DNA of 64,000 nucleotides from Cryptomeria japonica (taxonomy: Eukaryota; Streptophyta; Pinopsida; Cupressales; Cupressaceae), in assembly GCF_030272615.1 (NCBI RefSeq), contig NW_026729140.1:1-64000 (forward strand), read 5' to 3'. Position 1 is the stretch's first letter; each line of letters begins with the position of its first letter. Both the position numbers and the translations under genes were made by a program. Positions 45,038-57,000 of the stretch are shown here, in pieces. The notes beneath the pieces are model-generated. The model ran no database searches. It saw only the letters and a list, made by a program, of their open reading frames with translations, and was not told the DNA's origin.

Positions 45038-47645
45038 ATGACAGAGGAATGTTCAATGAGATTTGAAGAGTTAGCAATTGATGTATAAAAACCTATTCCT
45101 TTTGGCAAGTTTCAGAGAACTGGGTTGTTGTTTCCTCAACTTAGTGTTATGATAAATACTCTTTCTTCTTAGAATATGAGGATTAGTCATGGACAAGCGA
45201 TCAATGGTTTCCTTTAATTTTTTTTGGATTCAAGATATCTTGTTTAGAAACTTAAGTTTTACATTATCAAATGAAGGTTTAGATGCCCCATCATGACAAA
45301 GTGTGTCAAATGATATGGAATAAGAACTTTCCTGATATGGAAAGATGATTTAACAACTTGGAGTTTGAAACAAGTATGTTTTTGGGATAAAAATCCATTT
45401 TATTGAAGGACCTTTTGACACTTGTGATAGTATTTCCCGATTTTGATAGGAGAGATGTGTTTTATCTCTTGACTAGTTTTTGGATTTTGACAACTTTGTT
45501 TTAAGGAAAACATGCTTTTGGAGTAGTTTTGATACTCTGATTTCGATTATGGTTTGGTTTGAAAGGCTATGCGCTGATGTGTCCTATCAATGCGCTAACA
45601 ACTGATCTTAATGTGCTAGTGTTTGGTCTCAACACGCTAGACTATTTTTTGAAAGTGCTAAGGTTAAATCTGTTTATTTGGGATTGATTATGTGCTAAAG
45701 TTCAGTACTGATGCACTATGCTAAAGCTTGCATGTGCTAAAATGTGATTCCAAAGCGCTAAGATGTTTCTCTTATGTGCTAAACTATCCTGATAGTTTTG
45801 ACTTGGTAGTTTTTTGTGATTTGTGAACTTTGTCTGAATGATGATGGATGATTTTCTGAAGTAAAAAATGAAAGCATAGCACAAAAGAGATAACCACCTT
45901 GGCTAGTCTAAACAATGAGTGTATGTTCTGCGAGGATGTGTTCAAATCCCCAGTGTTTTAACAGGTTTGGATACAAACAATACAATTCAATCAGACTCTT
46001 TATTCAAGCGTCATCAATAATACCATAGCTCACTAGTCTCAATACTCCGTTAGCTCAAACAACCTTGTCACCCCCTAGGGGGCGCCCATTTTTTTGCCTT
46101 TTGCCAGAAATTAACTCAAAGTGAATTGCTTCACAATTGAGTAGTTATCTTGGGAGATATATGGTGAGTAATCTTGGGGGCAAATTCTTCCCCACCCTTG
46201 CACTATAATACTGCAAATGTTTGGACATTGACTCGGCTCAAAGTTTCTAAAGCTAAAGTTCGTAATCAGGCTTCTCGTTCAGCCGTTAGTGATAAACTCC
46301 CTAAGGAGGCTTCCTAACCTTTAGAACAAAGGCTTTACATATCGTAAAGATAATGGGGGAAGGCTAATCATTGCGTGCAATAGTTGAAAAGGACTTTCCT
46401 CACTTTCCACTTTTGATTATAGTGGGTTGGAACACTTGGCATCAAAGTCATTCCCCACTTAGGTCGTTCCCCTCACACCGACCAAAGAATGGCTTTAAGA
46501 GTTGTTCAACTCCTCGGGAGGGCAGGCCTGCAAAAGGTTTTAATGCTTAAAAACATTGAAAGCATAAGAGTGGTTTATCTTTTTGATCACCTAGTTAAGG
46601 GGAGAGCATATACCTTCCACTTTCGAAGCGAAGCACACAAGTGTTCTTTTTAACCTTTTATTGCAATTATTTGGTAAAACCTATATGGAGATATTGCTCC
46701 ACAAAAACATGGTGTTCATTTTATTTCATCAAATCAATGATTATCCGATCTAAAAAATGAAACCTGGTCAACAAAGCAAAACTTTGATTTTGGTCAACAA
46801 AATAAATCGACAAAGGGGAAGAACTTCCCTCTTTAACTTTGAATAAAATTGGACAAGTGTGGTTCTTTTATCTTGCAAAAATTTATAAGTTGATCCTTTT
46901 ATACAGCAAAGGATGGTGAGGTTCTTTTTAAAGCTCTTTTTGCAAAATGAAAATTGTTTGTCCTTTTTAGATGCCCAAATGAAAGTTTTCTCCTAGGAAA
47001 GCAAGAAAGATTTTTGTTGTGGTTCTTTTTAAGTTCCCAAATAAGGTGTGAGTTCAATTTTGAACTTTAAACAAGAAATGAAAGAAATTTAAATTTTTAA
47101 CTAACTTAGCTAAGTTAGTAAAAAAAAATTTCAATTACTTTAAATCTAGCATAAATAAAAATAAGCTCCAAACCTGCAATTAAACCATTAGTAACCTGCA
47201 AAACAAATAGTTAATCAGTTAGCAAAATGATGGTTTTGTGGACTTCCAAAAGTCTAACTTTTGAGTTCTCTGTAACAAATCATTTTATGTCTTCTGTCTG
47301 TGATGCGCTACAGAATATAATGTACATGCTACAGAATGCCCTGGAGGCGCTATCAGACAGACCCTACGCGCTAAACTGATTTCCAAATGCGCTGGACTAT
47401 TAAATTCCGGTGCTGAAAACTACAATAATAATTTTAAAAATTCTATGCATAGAGAAAGGGTTTCTTTGTGCGAGGAAACAAGTCTAACATGCCAAACAGT
47501 ATACCGTATGTGTTGAAGGTTTGACCAGATGCGCTAAGAAAAGTTCCGAACACGCCAATTCTTGTTTCCCACGTACCTGCAAAGTTGGTGAAACTCAAAA
47601 ACTAATTTGATTAATGGGGTTGAGCCCCACATTGGGAGCGAGAAA
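45038..47645 (-). other. Leader of the gypsy element with ATGCGCTA motifs
   Basis: No ORF with family signature. Motifs ATGCGCTA at 45590, 47303 and 47529 and about a dozen near matches (ATGTGCTA, ACACGCTA, CTACGCGCTA). A perfect 12-bp palindrome CCCCCTAGGGGG is at 46071. Next to the 5' LTR, the minus strand reads CGCTCCCAATGTGGGGCTC, probably the primer site, but I cannot assign the tRNA. Confidence 0.55.
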
Positions 47646-49122
47646 TGTATGCGGGAAAAGTGGTTCAATGAAATCCAAAATGTGAAAATATTCAAAGACT
47701 TGCCCACACACCCATGGGACTCTTGGTGCATGTTATGGAGCCATGAGGAATGGCTCAACTTCCCAAGGAGTGTTCCATGGTTCTCTATCTCACAAGGTCC
47801 CTCAAGCCAATGCCTTTTCTCTCAGACCATTGAGCAAAGTGACTTAGGGATGATGAATGCAAGAACAAGGGATGCTTTTGATTGAATTTAGTATGGATGC
47901 ATCCTATTTAAGCATGATTCTAGTAAATGAACTAAACTAGATGATAAGATGACAAGGTTAGTAAAAATACTATCCTAACATGATATATTAGCTATATGAT
48001 TTAATCTAAGATGATAGAAATACTCTAAAATGATTTTTAGATTTATTTCTATTACAAAGAGAGGCTAAATGCTTGTTAAAATTAAGTATAAGTATGATGC
48101 TAAAGACTTGGATTCTTTTTGAAATGGAGGAATGAGAGCTCTACTTATTGAAGAAACAGGGCAATGGATGGTCAGGATTGAAGGATTTGATCAAGGGTCA
48201 GGATTGAAAGCTATCAATCCATGTTTACAATTCTCACCAATGAAATGGTGACAATTGTCAATATAAAACTACTTGAGAGGAGACGTAAGAAGCATTAAAT
48301 GCTTGAGAAGACCTCATGGTTCCCTTAGAAGGTAAAGGTTAAGGTTAGGTTAAGGTTTTCCATTGGATAAAGCTTTTACCCAAAGGGTAAACTCTTGTGC
48401 AAGGGTTAAAGGGATAACCATGGTCAAAGCAATGCATGCTTGATGAGACCCCTCGGTTAGATGAGGGTTGAGTTAGGCAAAAAGTCTCTAACCATACCAC
48501 AAAGGGTTAGTTAACCATTAATGGTTTGAAAGAATTTGGGGACAAATTTGTAAGAGTCCTTCCAAATTTGGGGGTTTTCAACAAGTTAGCTTGTTGAAGG
48601 CATAAAGGCTTTAATGCCTTTGGAAGACTTTACTCCAAATTTGAGAAGTGACCTCCTCAAATTTATGGAAAGGGGATAATTGAAAGGTTTAGATTAATTG
48701 ATTCGGATTAGATAGATTCTAGAAGAATTTAGGAAGAGGGTTAGGAGGCAAGTGGGAGATGTAGGAAAATGCAAGTGGGTGAGGGATAATAGGATTTAAT
48801 TAAAATAAATTGCTTTATTTCATTTTGGTTGCAAGTTGGGGATTTAAATAAGTTAGATTTATTTAATTGGGGTGAAGTATTTAATTAAATGTAAATTTAA
48901 TTAAAAAGTAGAGAGAAGGGATTTAATTAAATAAAATAATTTATTCAATTAAATGATATAAAAGGCTTAAGTGAATTTAAATAAATAAATTAAATAATTT
49001 ATTTAATTTAAATAGAGGAATGTGGGTGATTTAATTAAATTAGATATAACTAAATAGAGGAATGAGAATAAAATGAACATTAAATATTCATTTAGGAATA
49101 TGGTCATTTTTATATGTCTGCA
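47646..49122 (-). repeat. 5' LTR of the gypsy element
   Basis: Starts TGTATGCGGGAAAAGTGG and ends TATGTCTGCA on the plus strand; 1477 bp; aligns with 30744-32217. The AT-rich end (48790-49110) has many TTTAATTAAAT runs. Confidence 0.9.
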
Positions 49123-49815
49123 AGAAGCACAAATACTTTTCTATCTTTCGCCTATACAACACTTCCAAATAGATTAAGAAACTATAGGAAGCTTGTAAAG
49201 TGTGATTAAACGGCATTCCATTAATTACATCAATTACTTGATTTTATGTCAAGGTTATAAGACTAGAAGAGTCGCACTAAATAAATTGTACTTGCAAAAT
49301 TATGTAACCATTGATTTTAGCTTACTACATTGATTCAAACAAATGAATTGAAGAATTCTAATATTCAGAATAAATTATCTAATCGAAATCTAGGGCAATC
49401 TATTTGTTTCAGAGTTTCTAGTGATGATAGATAACTTCACATAATCAATAGAATTGCATTAATAACTCATTTTTGTAAAGAGTTTTGCATTAATAACATA
49501 ATTTATAAGTTTTTTTTATATACACTTTAGACTCTTAGAATGGCAAGTGAAAATTATTTAGCACATATGATATGAAGATCCTACACAATGTTATTGGAAA
49601 GATTCCCACGTACAAATCAGAATTGCTAGTTGTTTGTCACTAAAGACAATGAGAGCTAGGAAGAATTACAACTTGCCTAGTTGAATGCACCATCGTAGCA
49701 TGGAAAAGTGACCACACATACTATAGAAAAACACACATTGAAGGGATATGTACAATTCATTAAATCTCATTACACATCAGCATGCAGTTAGTGCTATCGT
49801 GAAGAAGGGACTTAT
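49123..49815. repeat. Host repeat R1 copy 3, right part
   Basis: Continues R1 after the gypsy insertion (AGAAGCACAAATACTTTTCT matches 25079). It ends at the target duplication CTTAT of the next element. No gene seen. Confidence 0.75.
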
Positions 49816-50074
49816 TGTTGGGTATGTGAAGCCCAACGGTCACATGACTGTTCAACTTCTCCAAACTCTTCATTTCATATCTAATATGTTTATATAAATG
49901 GTTGTGTGTAGCCCATACTGGATGTACTATGTATTTGGATATTTGTTAATAAGATAATTCCCTGCATTTCTAGTGGACATAACCACTTAGTGGTGAACCA
50001 CGTTAAACCTTGCGTTGTGTGTTTTCTTTTTCTGTTTTATTGTTTTCGATTCTCTGCTCGTTTTAATCTCTACA
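49816..50074 (+). repeat. 5' LTR, copy B
   Basis: 259 bp, TGTTGGGTATGTGAAG to TCTCTACA, the only complete 5' LTR of this family in the window. Confidence 0.9.
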
Positions 50075-50076
50075 AT

Positions 50077-50089
50077 TGGTATCAAAGCC
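50077..50089 (+). other. Primer-binding site, copy B
   Basis: TGGTATCAAAGCC, close to the tRNA-iMet complement. Confidence 0.8.
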
Positions 50090-52385
50090 ATGTTGGCTTG
50101 AGAAGAGATGGAGGAAGAAGGAGAAGGTAAAATTTATAACTTCTAAGGCAGTTTTACATTCCATGTAAAACTATGCTTCAAGCACCGTGTACATTGGTAG
50201 GATGGCTAGAAGAAAGAGGGGAACTCAGTTGAAGAGGAGAATCTAGTGAAAGAAAAGGATGTTGGGATTCTTATTTGCTCTCCTCTTGAGCTAGTTTTGG
50301 CACTTATTGGCCAGACTGTTAATGGCCGGGAAGTTATTGGCATTCATGTGGTGAACGTTGAATGCTGTGATAGTCCCTATATAGACACTGAAATTTCGAA
50401 GTAGAAAGATGCTAGAAAAGAGGTTATTGTTGAAGATGATGAACCTAAGAGATTATAGGATGAAGAGTGTATGCCATCGGAAACCCAAGTTGAAACTGCT
50501 ATTGACTCCCAAGATGAGGAGGGTGTAGATTGGAGTGAGGTAGCAGAGCAAGGAGGTCTGGGAGAAATTATGGCTTCGGAAAGCTCTGCAGATGGCATGG
50601 CCCTAGAAAAAATAAAGAGGCACTCAGATGATGATGACAACCTTTGCACACATAATTTCATAGAAACCTACGAGCCTATGGACTTAGATGAAGAAGTGCA
50701 TAGACAATTTTCTGGTTTAAAGCAAAAGCAGCCATTGATAGGAGCAGAGGACAATGGGCATTATTCCAAGTGGTTTAAGGTGTCACAAGCAGAGAAGGGA
50801 GACATGGCTTACCAACTTGATTTGATGGATATGGATGATAGTGTCAATGTGGATGATGAGCAACCTAAGATTGAGGGGAGCTACATGAAGAAGGTAAACA
50901 AATCATTGTAGATGGAGGAGAGCACGCTGAATTCATGGAATAATACCCCAAAGAAGTTTTTGATGTGTGCTTATGCGAATGTGGCTTTGTGTTCATTGCT
51001 TATGATGTAACATGATAGGATTTGGGAACTTTACTTGCAATTCATGAGTCAAAACAGGGTGTCAGTAGAAACATCTCCATACGAGATATTAAATGAAATT
51101 GTGAGTGTGTTTTTGGATGTTGGAGCAGATAAAGACACCAAGGTATTTACAGGGCAAACCCCTCTTCACGTTGTGTGCTCTCGAAGTCTCGGTGTTGTGA
51201 AGGCTTTGATGGAGGGAAATGAATGGGGTTTCGTAGATTGGGGAGTGCTTAAGGACTCCTGTGGGTGGAATGGCCTGCATATTGAGGCAACATAATGGCA
51301 TGGTTGCTGTGTCGAGGCCCTGCTTAGAGATGGAGCCAACATGGATGGTGCCAATTTTGATGACGCCACTGCTCTATTCTGTGTTGCTTCCGAATGTCAT
51401 GTAGACATTATTGAGGGTTTATGGGGTTCCTATGTAGACAAAGAGACAAAATTCAGACATGTTATTGCCAGTTATGGTAAGACAATTAAGTACATGGAGC
51501 TTCCTTGTTTGAACCTGGGCAAGAAAGATGGTAGACAAAATTTTGTACCTATGGACTTCTGTGAAATTTGTGAGGGACAAAGGGTTGTCAAGGATAATTT
51601 GAACTCTAGAAAGGAAAAAATATTGGAGAAGGTTATCAAGCCGTTCGTGAGGCGGAACAAAATCGCTCAAATCATGGAGGATGAAATGGACGTACACACG
51701 GTAAACACCTTACCGATTTTGGAATGATTGTGAGCCAAGAAATGACCAAAGTGATAGCACACATACTGGATGCACCTCTACTAGTGTTGGGTAACCACAA
51801 GCCGATGACATCTAGCAACGATAAGAGGCAATGGAAAATGACTAGTGGGAGCGATGTTTTTCAAGGGAAAAGCATTACTAGCTGGGGAATCATACACTTC
51901 TCAGAAAACCCCAACAGGCATAATGAATTGGTGCAGAATTTTATAAACGAGATGGTAAAAAGCTTCAATAAGGTAGGTATCTATATCGAAGAAAACAATG
52001 GTATTGCTGTAAATGGCACGGTGTTTGCATATGGTGTGAAAAGTCATGATTTGAATGAGGAGTATTCAGCCTCTGCACACACGAATCACCAGTCTACACC
52101 TGTGAATGTGTCCCAGTGGTTGAAGAGCACTCATGAGTCAACCAAACCCCAAGGTGGTGTAATCCCTAACGGTTTGCAGTACAAAACATATACTGTAACG
52201 GATAATTTGGATGAACGCACATTGTTATCGATGGGAGTTAGAGATCTGACCAATGCGTTTCTCTGCTCGTTTCGTCAGGTAGTGGATGGTGAACGCTCGT
52301 CTATCGTAGCACCTTCCATGGATGATGAGTTGGACCGAGCAAATGAATCAGCATGTATCGAGGCCACTGGTAGTTGTGTAATATT

Positions 52386-52948
52386 TGTTAGAATTTAATC
52401 CCAATTGCAGGGAACTTTAATGCATCCGTATACTCCTCCTGCAAGCTCAACTACTCCTCTCTCTTCTCGCCTCCGTTTTAGGACAGTTTTTGAATTTGGT
52501 TTGATGGCATATCCTGATCATATCTTTCTCTGCACGGTAGCTACTAAGTCAGCATTAAATATAATTAATTAGTTTTTGTTTTCCCCCCATACGATGGAAT
52601 TTATTTTTGGCTTATGACAAAAAGGCTAAGTTCATAATTTTTTTTTAAGACAGAGATATATGTGAAAAAGGGCATCACACAGGTAAAAAAAAAACAAGGC
52701 AGAACAGGGAGAACAGAGAGAAGAATCAGAACAGGGGTTTCCATTTTTCATGTCTAAGAAACTATTTGAAGAGCTCAAGCTCTGTCTTATTTGTATGGTT
52801 TGATATTTGAATGAATGAAGAGAAGAATTGGTTATTTGAATGTTTTTGTCTCTTGTTTTCAGAGCAGATTAACTTTAGATTTCTTCCAGTATTTTCTGTC
52901 TCTATTTTGCCCTTTTCTATTTGTTCATCTCTGCCTCCAGAACCAGCA
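52386..52948 (+). repeat. copia 5' LTR
   Basis: TGTTAGAATTTAATCCC to CAGAACCAGCA. The primer site follows after two bases. Confidence 0.95.
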
Positions 52949-52950
52949 TG

Positions 52951-52961
52951 TGGTATCAGAG
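52951..52961 (+). other. copia primer-binding site
   Basis: TGGTATCAGAG, the standard tRNA-iMet complement of plant copia elements. Confidence 0.9.
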
Positions 52962-53091
52962 GAGGTTGATCAGAGCCAAAGGTTGCTCAAGGAAAGCTTT
53001 AAGGAAGAACTGAAGGTTATTAGTGCAGGAGCTTCATCAACAAAGGCTTCAACAAAGTTTATTTTTTGATCAAGGGTATTCACAGCCAACA

Positions 53092-54051
53092 ATGGCAAGC
53101 ACAAGCTTGACAAACCCACAAATTCCTCAATTTAATGGCAAGAACTATGACTACTGGGCAATCACAATGAAGGCATTGTTTAGTGCTCAAGATTTATGGG
53201 AGCTTGTTGAGAATGGCTACCCAGAACCAATAGACACAGCAGCATATAATGCATTGTCTCAAGCAGATAAAGATTTATTGAAGGAAAATAGAAAGAAGGA
53301 TTCAAAATCTCTCTTCTTCATCTTTCAAGGAGTTCATGAAAGCATTTTTCCAAGGATTCAAGGTGCATCAAAATCAAAACAAGCATGGGATATTCTCCAA
53401 ACAGCCTACCAAGGAATGACAAAGGTGAAGACAACCAAACTACAAATGTTGAGAAGGGACTTTGAAACAATATATATGAAGGACACTGAATCAGTAGATT
53501 CATTCTTCACTCAAATCATTGGATTAGTAAATCAAATCAGATCTCATGGAGAGACACTTGAAGATCAAAGAGTGGTTGAAAAGATTTTAAGGAGTTTGCC
53601 CACAAAATTTGAATCAATTGTTGTAACCATAGAGGAGACAAAAGATCTCTCACAGTTTTCAGTTGATGAGCTTCATGCATCTCTTATTTCTCATGAACAT
53701 AGGCTGAGTAGGATAGCAAACACTTCGTTGGAGCATGCATTCAAGTCTCAAGTTTTAATCAGCCATGGTAGAGGCAGAGGTAGATCAAATTTCAGAGGTA
53801 GAGGAAGAAATTTTCATAGAGGAAGAGGAGGCAGCCCATCAAGCTCAAGTGGAAGAGGTAGCAGCCAATATTCATGTCAAAATCCATCTCAAAATCACCT
53901 TCAAATCCAAAGGTATGACAAATCTCAAGTCCAATGTCACTATTGCAAGAAATTTGGGCATTATATGAATGAATGTAGAAAGAAACAATATGACTCTAGG
54001 CAGCAAAATGCAAATTTCATAAAAGAAAATCAAAATAAAAAATCAGAATAG
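53092..54051 (+). CDS. copia Gag
   Basis: 319 aa from MASTSLTN; the frame is open from 53023, but this ATG starts the usual Gag N-terminus (QFNGKNYDYWAITMKALF). UBN2-type core with KQAWDILQTAYQG and LRSLPTKFESIV, then a Gly/Arg-rich RNA-binding stretch (RGRGRSNFRGRGRNFHRGRG) and a zinc knuckle CHYCKKFGHYMNEC. Gag packages element RNA in cytoplasmic particles. It ends at TAG 54049-54051 in the same frame as pol. In most copia elements gag and pol are one ORF, so this is either a mutation or a readthrough site. Confidence 0.9.
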   Translation: MASTSLTNPQIPQFNGKNYDYWAITMKALFSAQDLWELVENGYPEPIDTAAYNALSQADKDLLKENRKKDSKSLFFIFQGVHESIFPRIQGASKSKQAWDILQTAYQGMTKVKTTKLQMLRRDFETIYMKDTESVDSFFTQIIGLVNQIRSHGETLEDQRVVEKILRSLPTKFESIVVTIEETKDLSQFSVDELHASLISHEHRLSRIANTSLEHAFKSQVLISHGRGRGRSNFRGRGRNFHRGRGGSPSSSSGRGSSQYSCQNPSQNHLQIQRYDKSQVQCHYCKKFGHYMNECRKKQYDSRQQNANFIKENQNKKSE

Positions 54052-54057
54052 CGCACT

Positions 54058-57000
54058 ATGTTTTTGGCATGCAATGTTGCTCAAGCAAATGAAAAAGATG
54101 TATGGTTCTTAGATTCGGGTTGTAGCAATCATATGACAGGGAATTTAGAAATGTTTTCTAGTTTGGATAACAACATAAAGTCTGATGTAACTTTGGGCAA
54201 TGATAATAAAGTTGAAGTCAAAGGAAAAGGGAACATCAACATTCTAACCAAGAAGGGGGAGAAGAAACATATAACCGATGTCTATTTTGTTCCCGGTTTA
54301 AAACATAATCTAATGAGCATTGGGCAGCTTGTCCAAAAGGGTTATAGAGTCTCTTTCAAAAACAAAGAGTGCATAATTTTAGACAAATATCCAAGCAATC
54401 AGCTCATAGCAAAGGTTCAAATGACAAACAATAGGATGTTTCCATTAAGGATAAAACCTGATTTAAAAATTGAATTTGCTCAAGGACCCCCCTCAACAAA
54501 CTCACAAGAGGATGAAGAAAAAACTATAGCAGTCACTCAAGTAATCTTTCAAGCAGAAATTAAAGATGAAAATTGGCTTTGGCATCTAAGATTTGGGCAT
54601 TTAAATTTTGCAGCTTTAAATCTACTTCATAGGAAAAGCATGGTCAATGGATTGCCTTTAATTGAGAAACCAGAAAGAGTATGTGAAGGGTGCATCTTTG
54701 GAAAGCAGCATAGAGAATTATTTCCAGTAGGTATGTCAATGAGAGCTAAGGCACCTTTGGAGATAATCCATTCAGATTTGTGTGGCCCAATGCAAACACC
54801 CTCAATAGGTGGTAGATTCTACTTTTTAACATTTATTGATGATTACTCAAGGAAAACATGGGTTTACTTTCTAAAGCATAAAAGTGAAGTGTTTGAATAT
54901 TTTTGTCAATTCAAAGCTCTAGTTGAAAAACAAAGTGGTCACTACATCAAAGCATTGAGAATAGATAGAGGTGGTGAATACATCTCAAATGATCTTCTAA
55001 GATTTTACAAGAAACATGGAATCCACAAGCAATTCACCACTAGCTACACACCTCAACAAAATGGGGTAGCTGAAAGGAAAAATAGGACAATCATGGAAAT
55101 GGCTAGAAGCATGTTGAAGGCCAAACATTTGCCAAATGAGTATTGGGCTGAAGCTATATCATGTGCAGCCTATATAATGAATAGATGTCCAACAAAAAGT
55201 GTGAAGAATATGATTCCGGAAGAAGCTTGGAGTGGAAGAAAACATAATGTTGCTCACATGAGAGTTTTTGGATGTGTTGCATATGCACATGTACCTAATC
55301 AATTGAGAAGAAAATTAGACAACAAAGGAGAAAAATGCATATTTGTGGGATATAGTAATGAATCCAAGGCATACAAGCTATATAATCCAATCAGCAAGAA
55401 GGTAATAATCAGCAGGGATGTTCAATTTGTAGAAGATGAAGCATGGGATGGAACCATGGATAAAACCATTAATATTGTAGCCACTTTACCACAAGAAGAA
55501 AATGAAGATGATATAGTAGCAGACAGTCTTCCAAATGTCAGTCCTCCTACACCCATTCAAGGACAACAAGGTAGTCAAGCAACACCATCATCAAGTGTAA
55601 GAACAACGTCACGTATGCAAACAAACACTCAAGCAAATAGGCAGCAAACACCATCAACAACAGGGATTTTTAGTGCAGGGACAGCAAGTCCACATTCCAC
55701 AGGGTCTACATCAAGTGACATGTCAAATCCTACATTGGCAAGCTTAAGAAGACAAAAAATCAGAAGTTTAAGAGAGATTTATGAGCAAAATGAAAGTGGA
55801 AACAATGAAGGACAGACTTCTCTTTTTGCTTTATATTCACATGTAGATGATCCAATTCATTTTGAAGAAGCAATTAAAGAAGAAAAATGGATGCTTGCAA
55901 TGGATGAAGAAATAGATTCTATTGAAAAGAATCAAACATGGGAGTTGGTGAATCTTCCACAAGGAAAAGAGGTGATTGGAGTGAAATGGGTTTACAAAAC
56001 CAAATTGAATGCAAATGGTGATGTCCAAAAACATAAGGCAAGGTTAGTAGCAAAGGGTTACTCTCAACAACCCAGAATAGACTACAATGAGACATTTGCA
56101 CCGGTTGCTCGTATGGACACCGTAAGAACAATATTGGCCATAGCAGCTCAAAACAAATGGGCAGTATATCAAATGGACGTGAAATCAACTTTCTTGAATG
56201 ACATTTTAGAAGAAGAAGTCTATGTGGAACAGCCACCTGGTTATGAGACTTTGGGTCATGAAAACAAGGTTTACAAGCTCAAGAAGGCTCTTTATGGACT
56301 CAAACAAGCCCCAAGGGCATGGTATAGCAGAATTGACTCTTATCTTTTACAAAATGGATTCAATAGGTGCAGCAGTGAGCCTACTTTATACACCAAAATG
56401 AATGAGCAAGGTGAGATCATAATTGTTTGCTTATATGTTGATGAATTAGTATTCACGGGTGATCTATCAATTGACAAGTTCAAATCAGATATGAAGAAAG
56501 AATTTGAGATGACTGATTTGGGTTTAATGAAGTATTTTCTTGGCATTGAGGTGAATCAAAATGAAAATGGTATATTCATCTCTCAAACAAAATATGCAAA
56601 TGACATTTTGAAGAGGTTTAATATGATGAATTGCAAATCAGCCCCAACACCAATTGTGACAGGTTTGAAATTGAGTAAAGATGACAAAGGAACTAAGGTA
56701 AATCCAACTTTGTATAAAAAACTTGTTGGAAGCCTCATGTATTTAACAGCAACAAGGCCAGACATTATGTATGGTGTAAGTTTGATTTCAAGGTTCATGG
56801 AGTCTCCAAAAGTTTCACATTGGCAAGCTGGTAAAAGAATTTTGAGATATGTGAGTGGAACCAAGAATTATGGGATCCAATATTCAAGTTCAAAAGAGTT
56901 CAAACTCATAGGATACACAGATAGTGATAGTGCTGGAAGCATTGATGATAGGAAGAGCACTTCCGGCTATGTCTTTCATTTTGGAACAGGTGTAGTTTCA

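Larger units (their letters stand above)
30744..49122 (-). mobile_element. 18.4 kb Ty3/gypsy element of Tat-like organisation
   Basis: Two long LTRs (30744-32217 and 47646-49122) with TG...CA ends are flanked by AGAAG on both sides (30739-30743, 49123-49127). The uninterrupted site is seen at 25070-25089. On the minus strand the order is 5' LTR, 2.6 kb leader, gag, protease, RT, RNase H, a second RNase H-like domain, integrase, then 5 kb holding an antisense gene, a polypurine tract and the 3' LTR. The extra RNase H and a gene between pol and the 3' LTR are typical of the Tat lineage. All retroelement frames are broken by stops. The LTRs differ at about 4-6% by eye, so it is older than the copia element at 52386. 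Confidence 0.9.

Noticed and set aside
53765-53968. Glu-rich ORF inside copia gag
   Set aside because: Frame shadow of the Gly/Arg-rich RNA-binding stretch.
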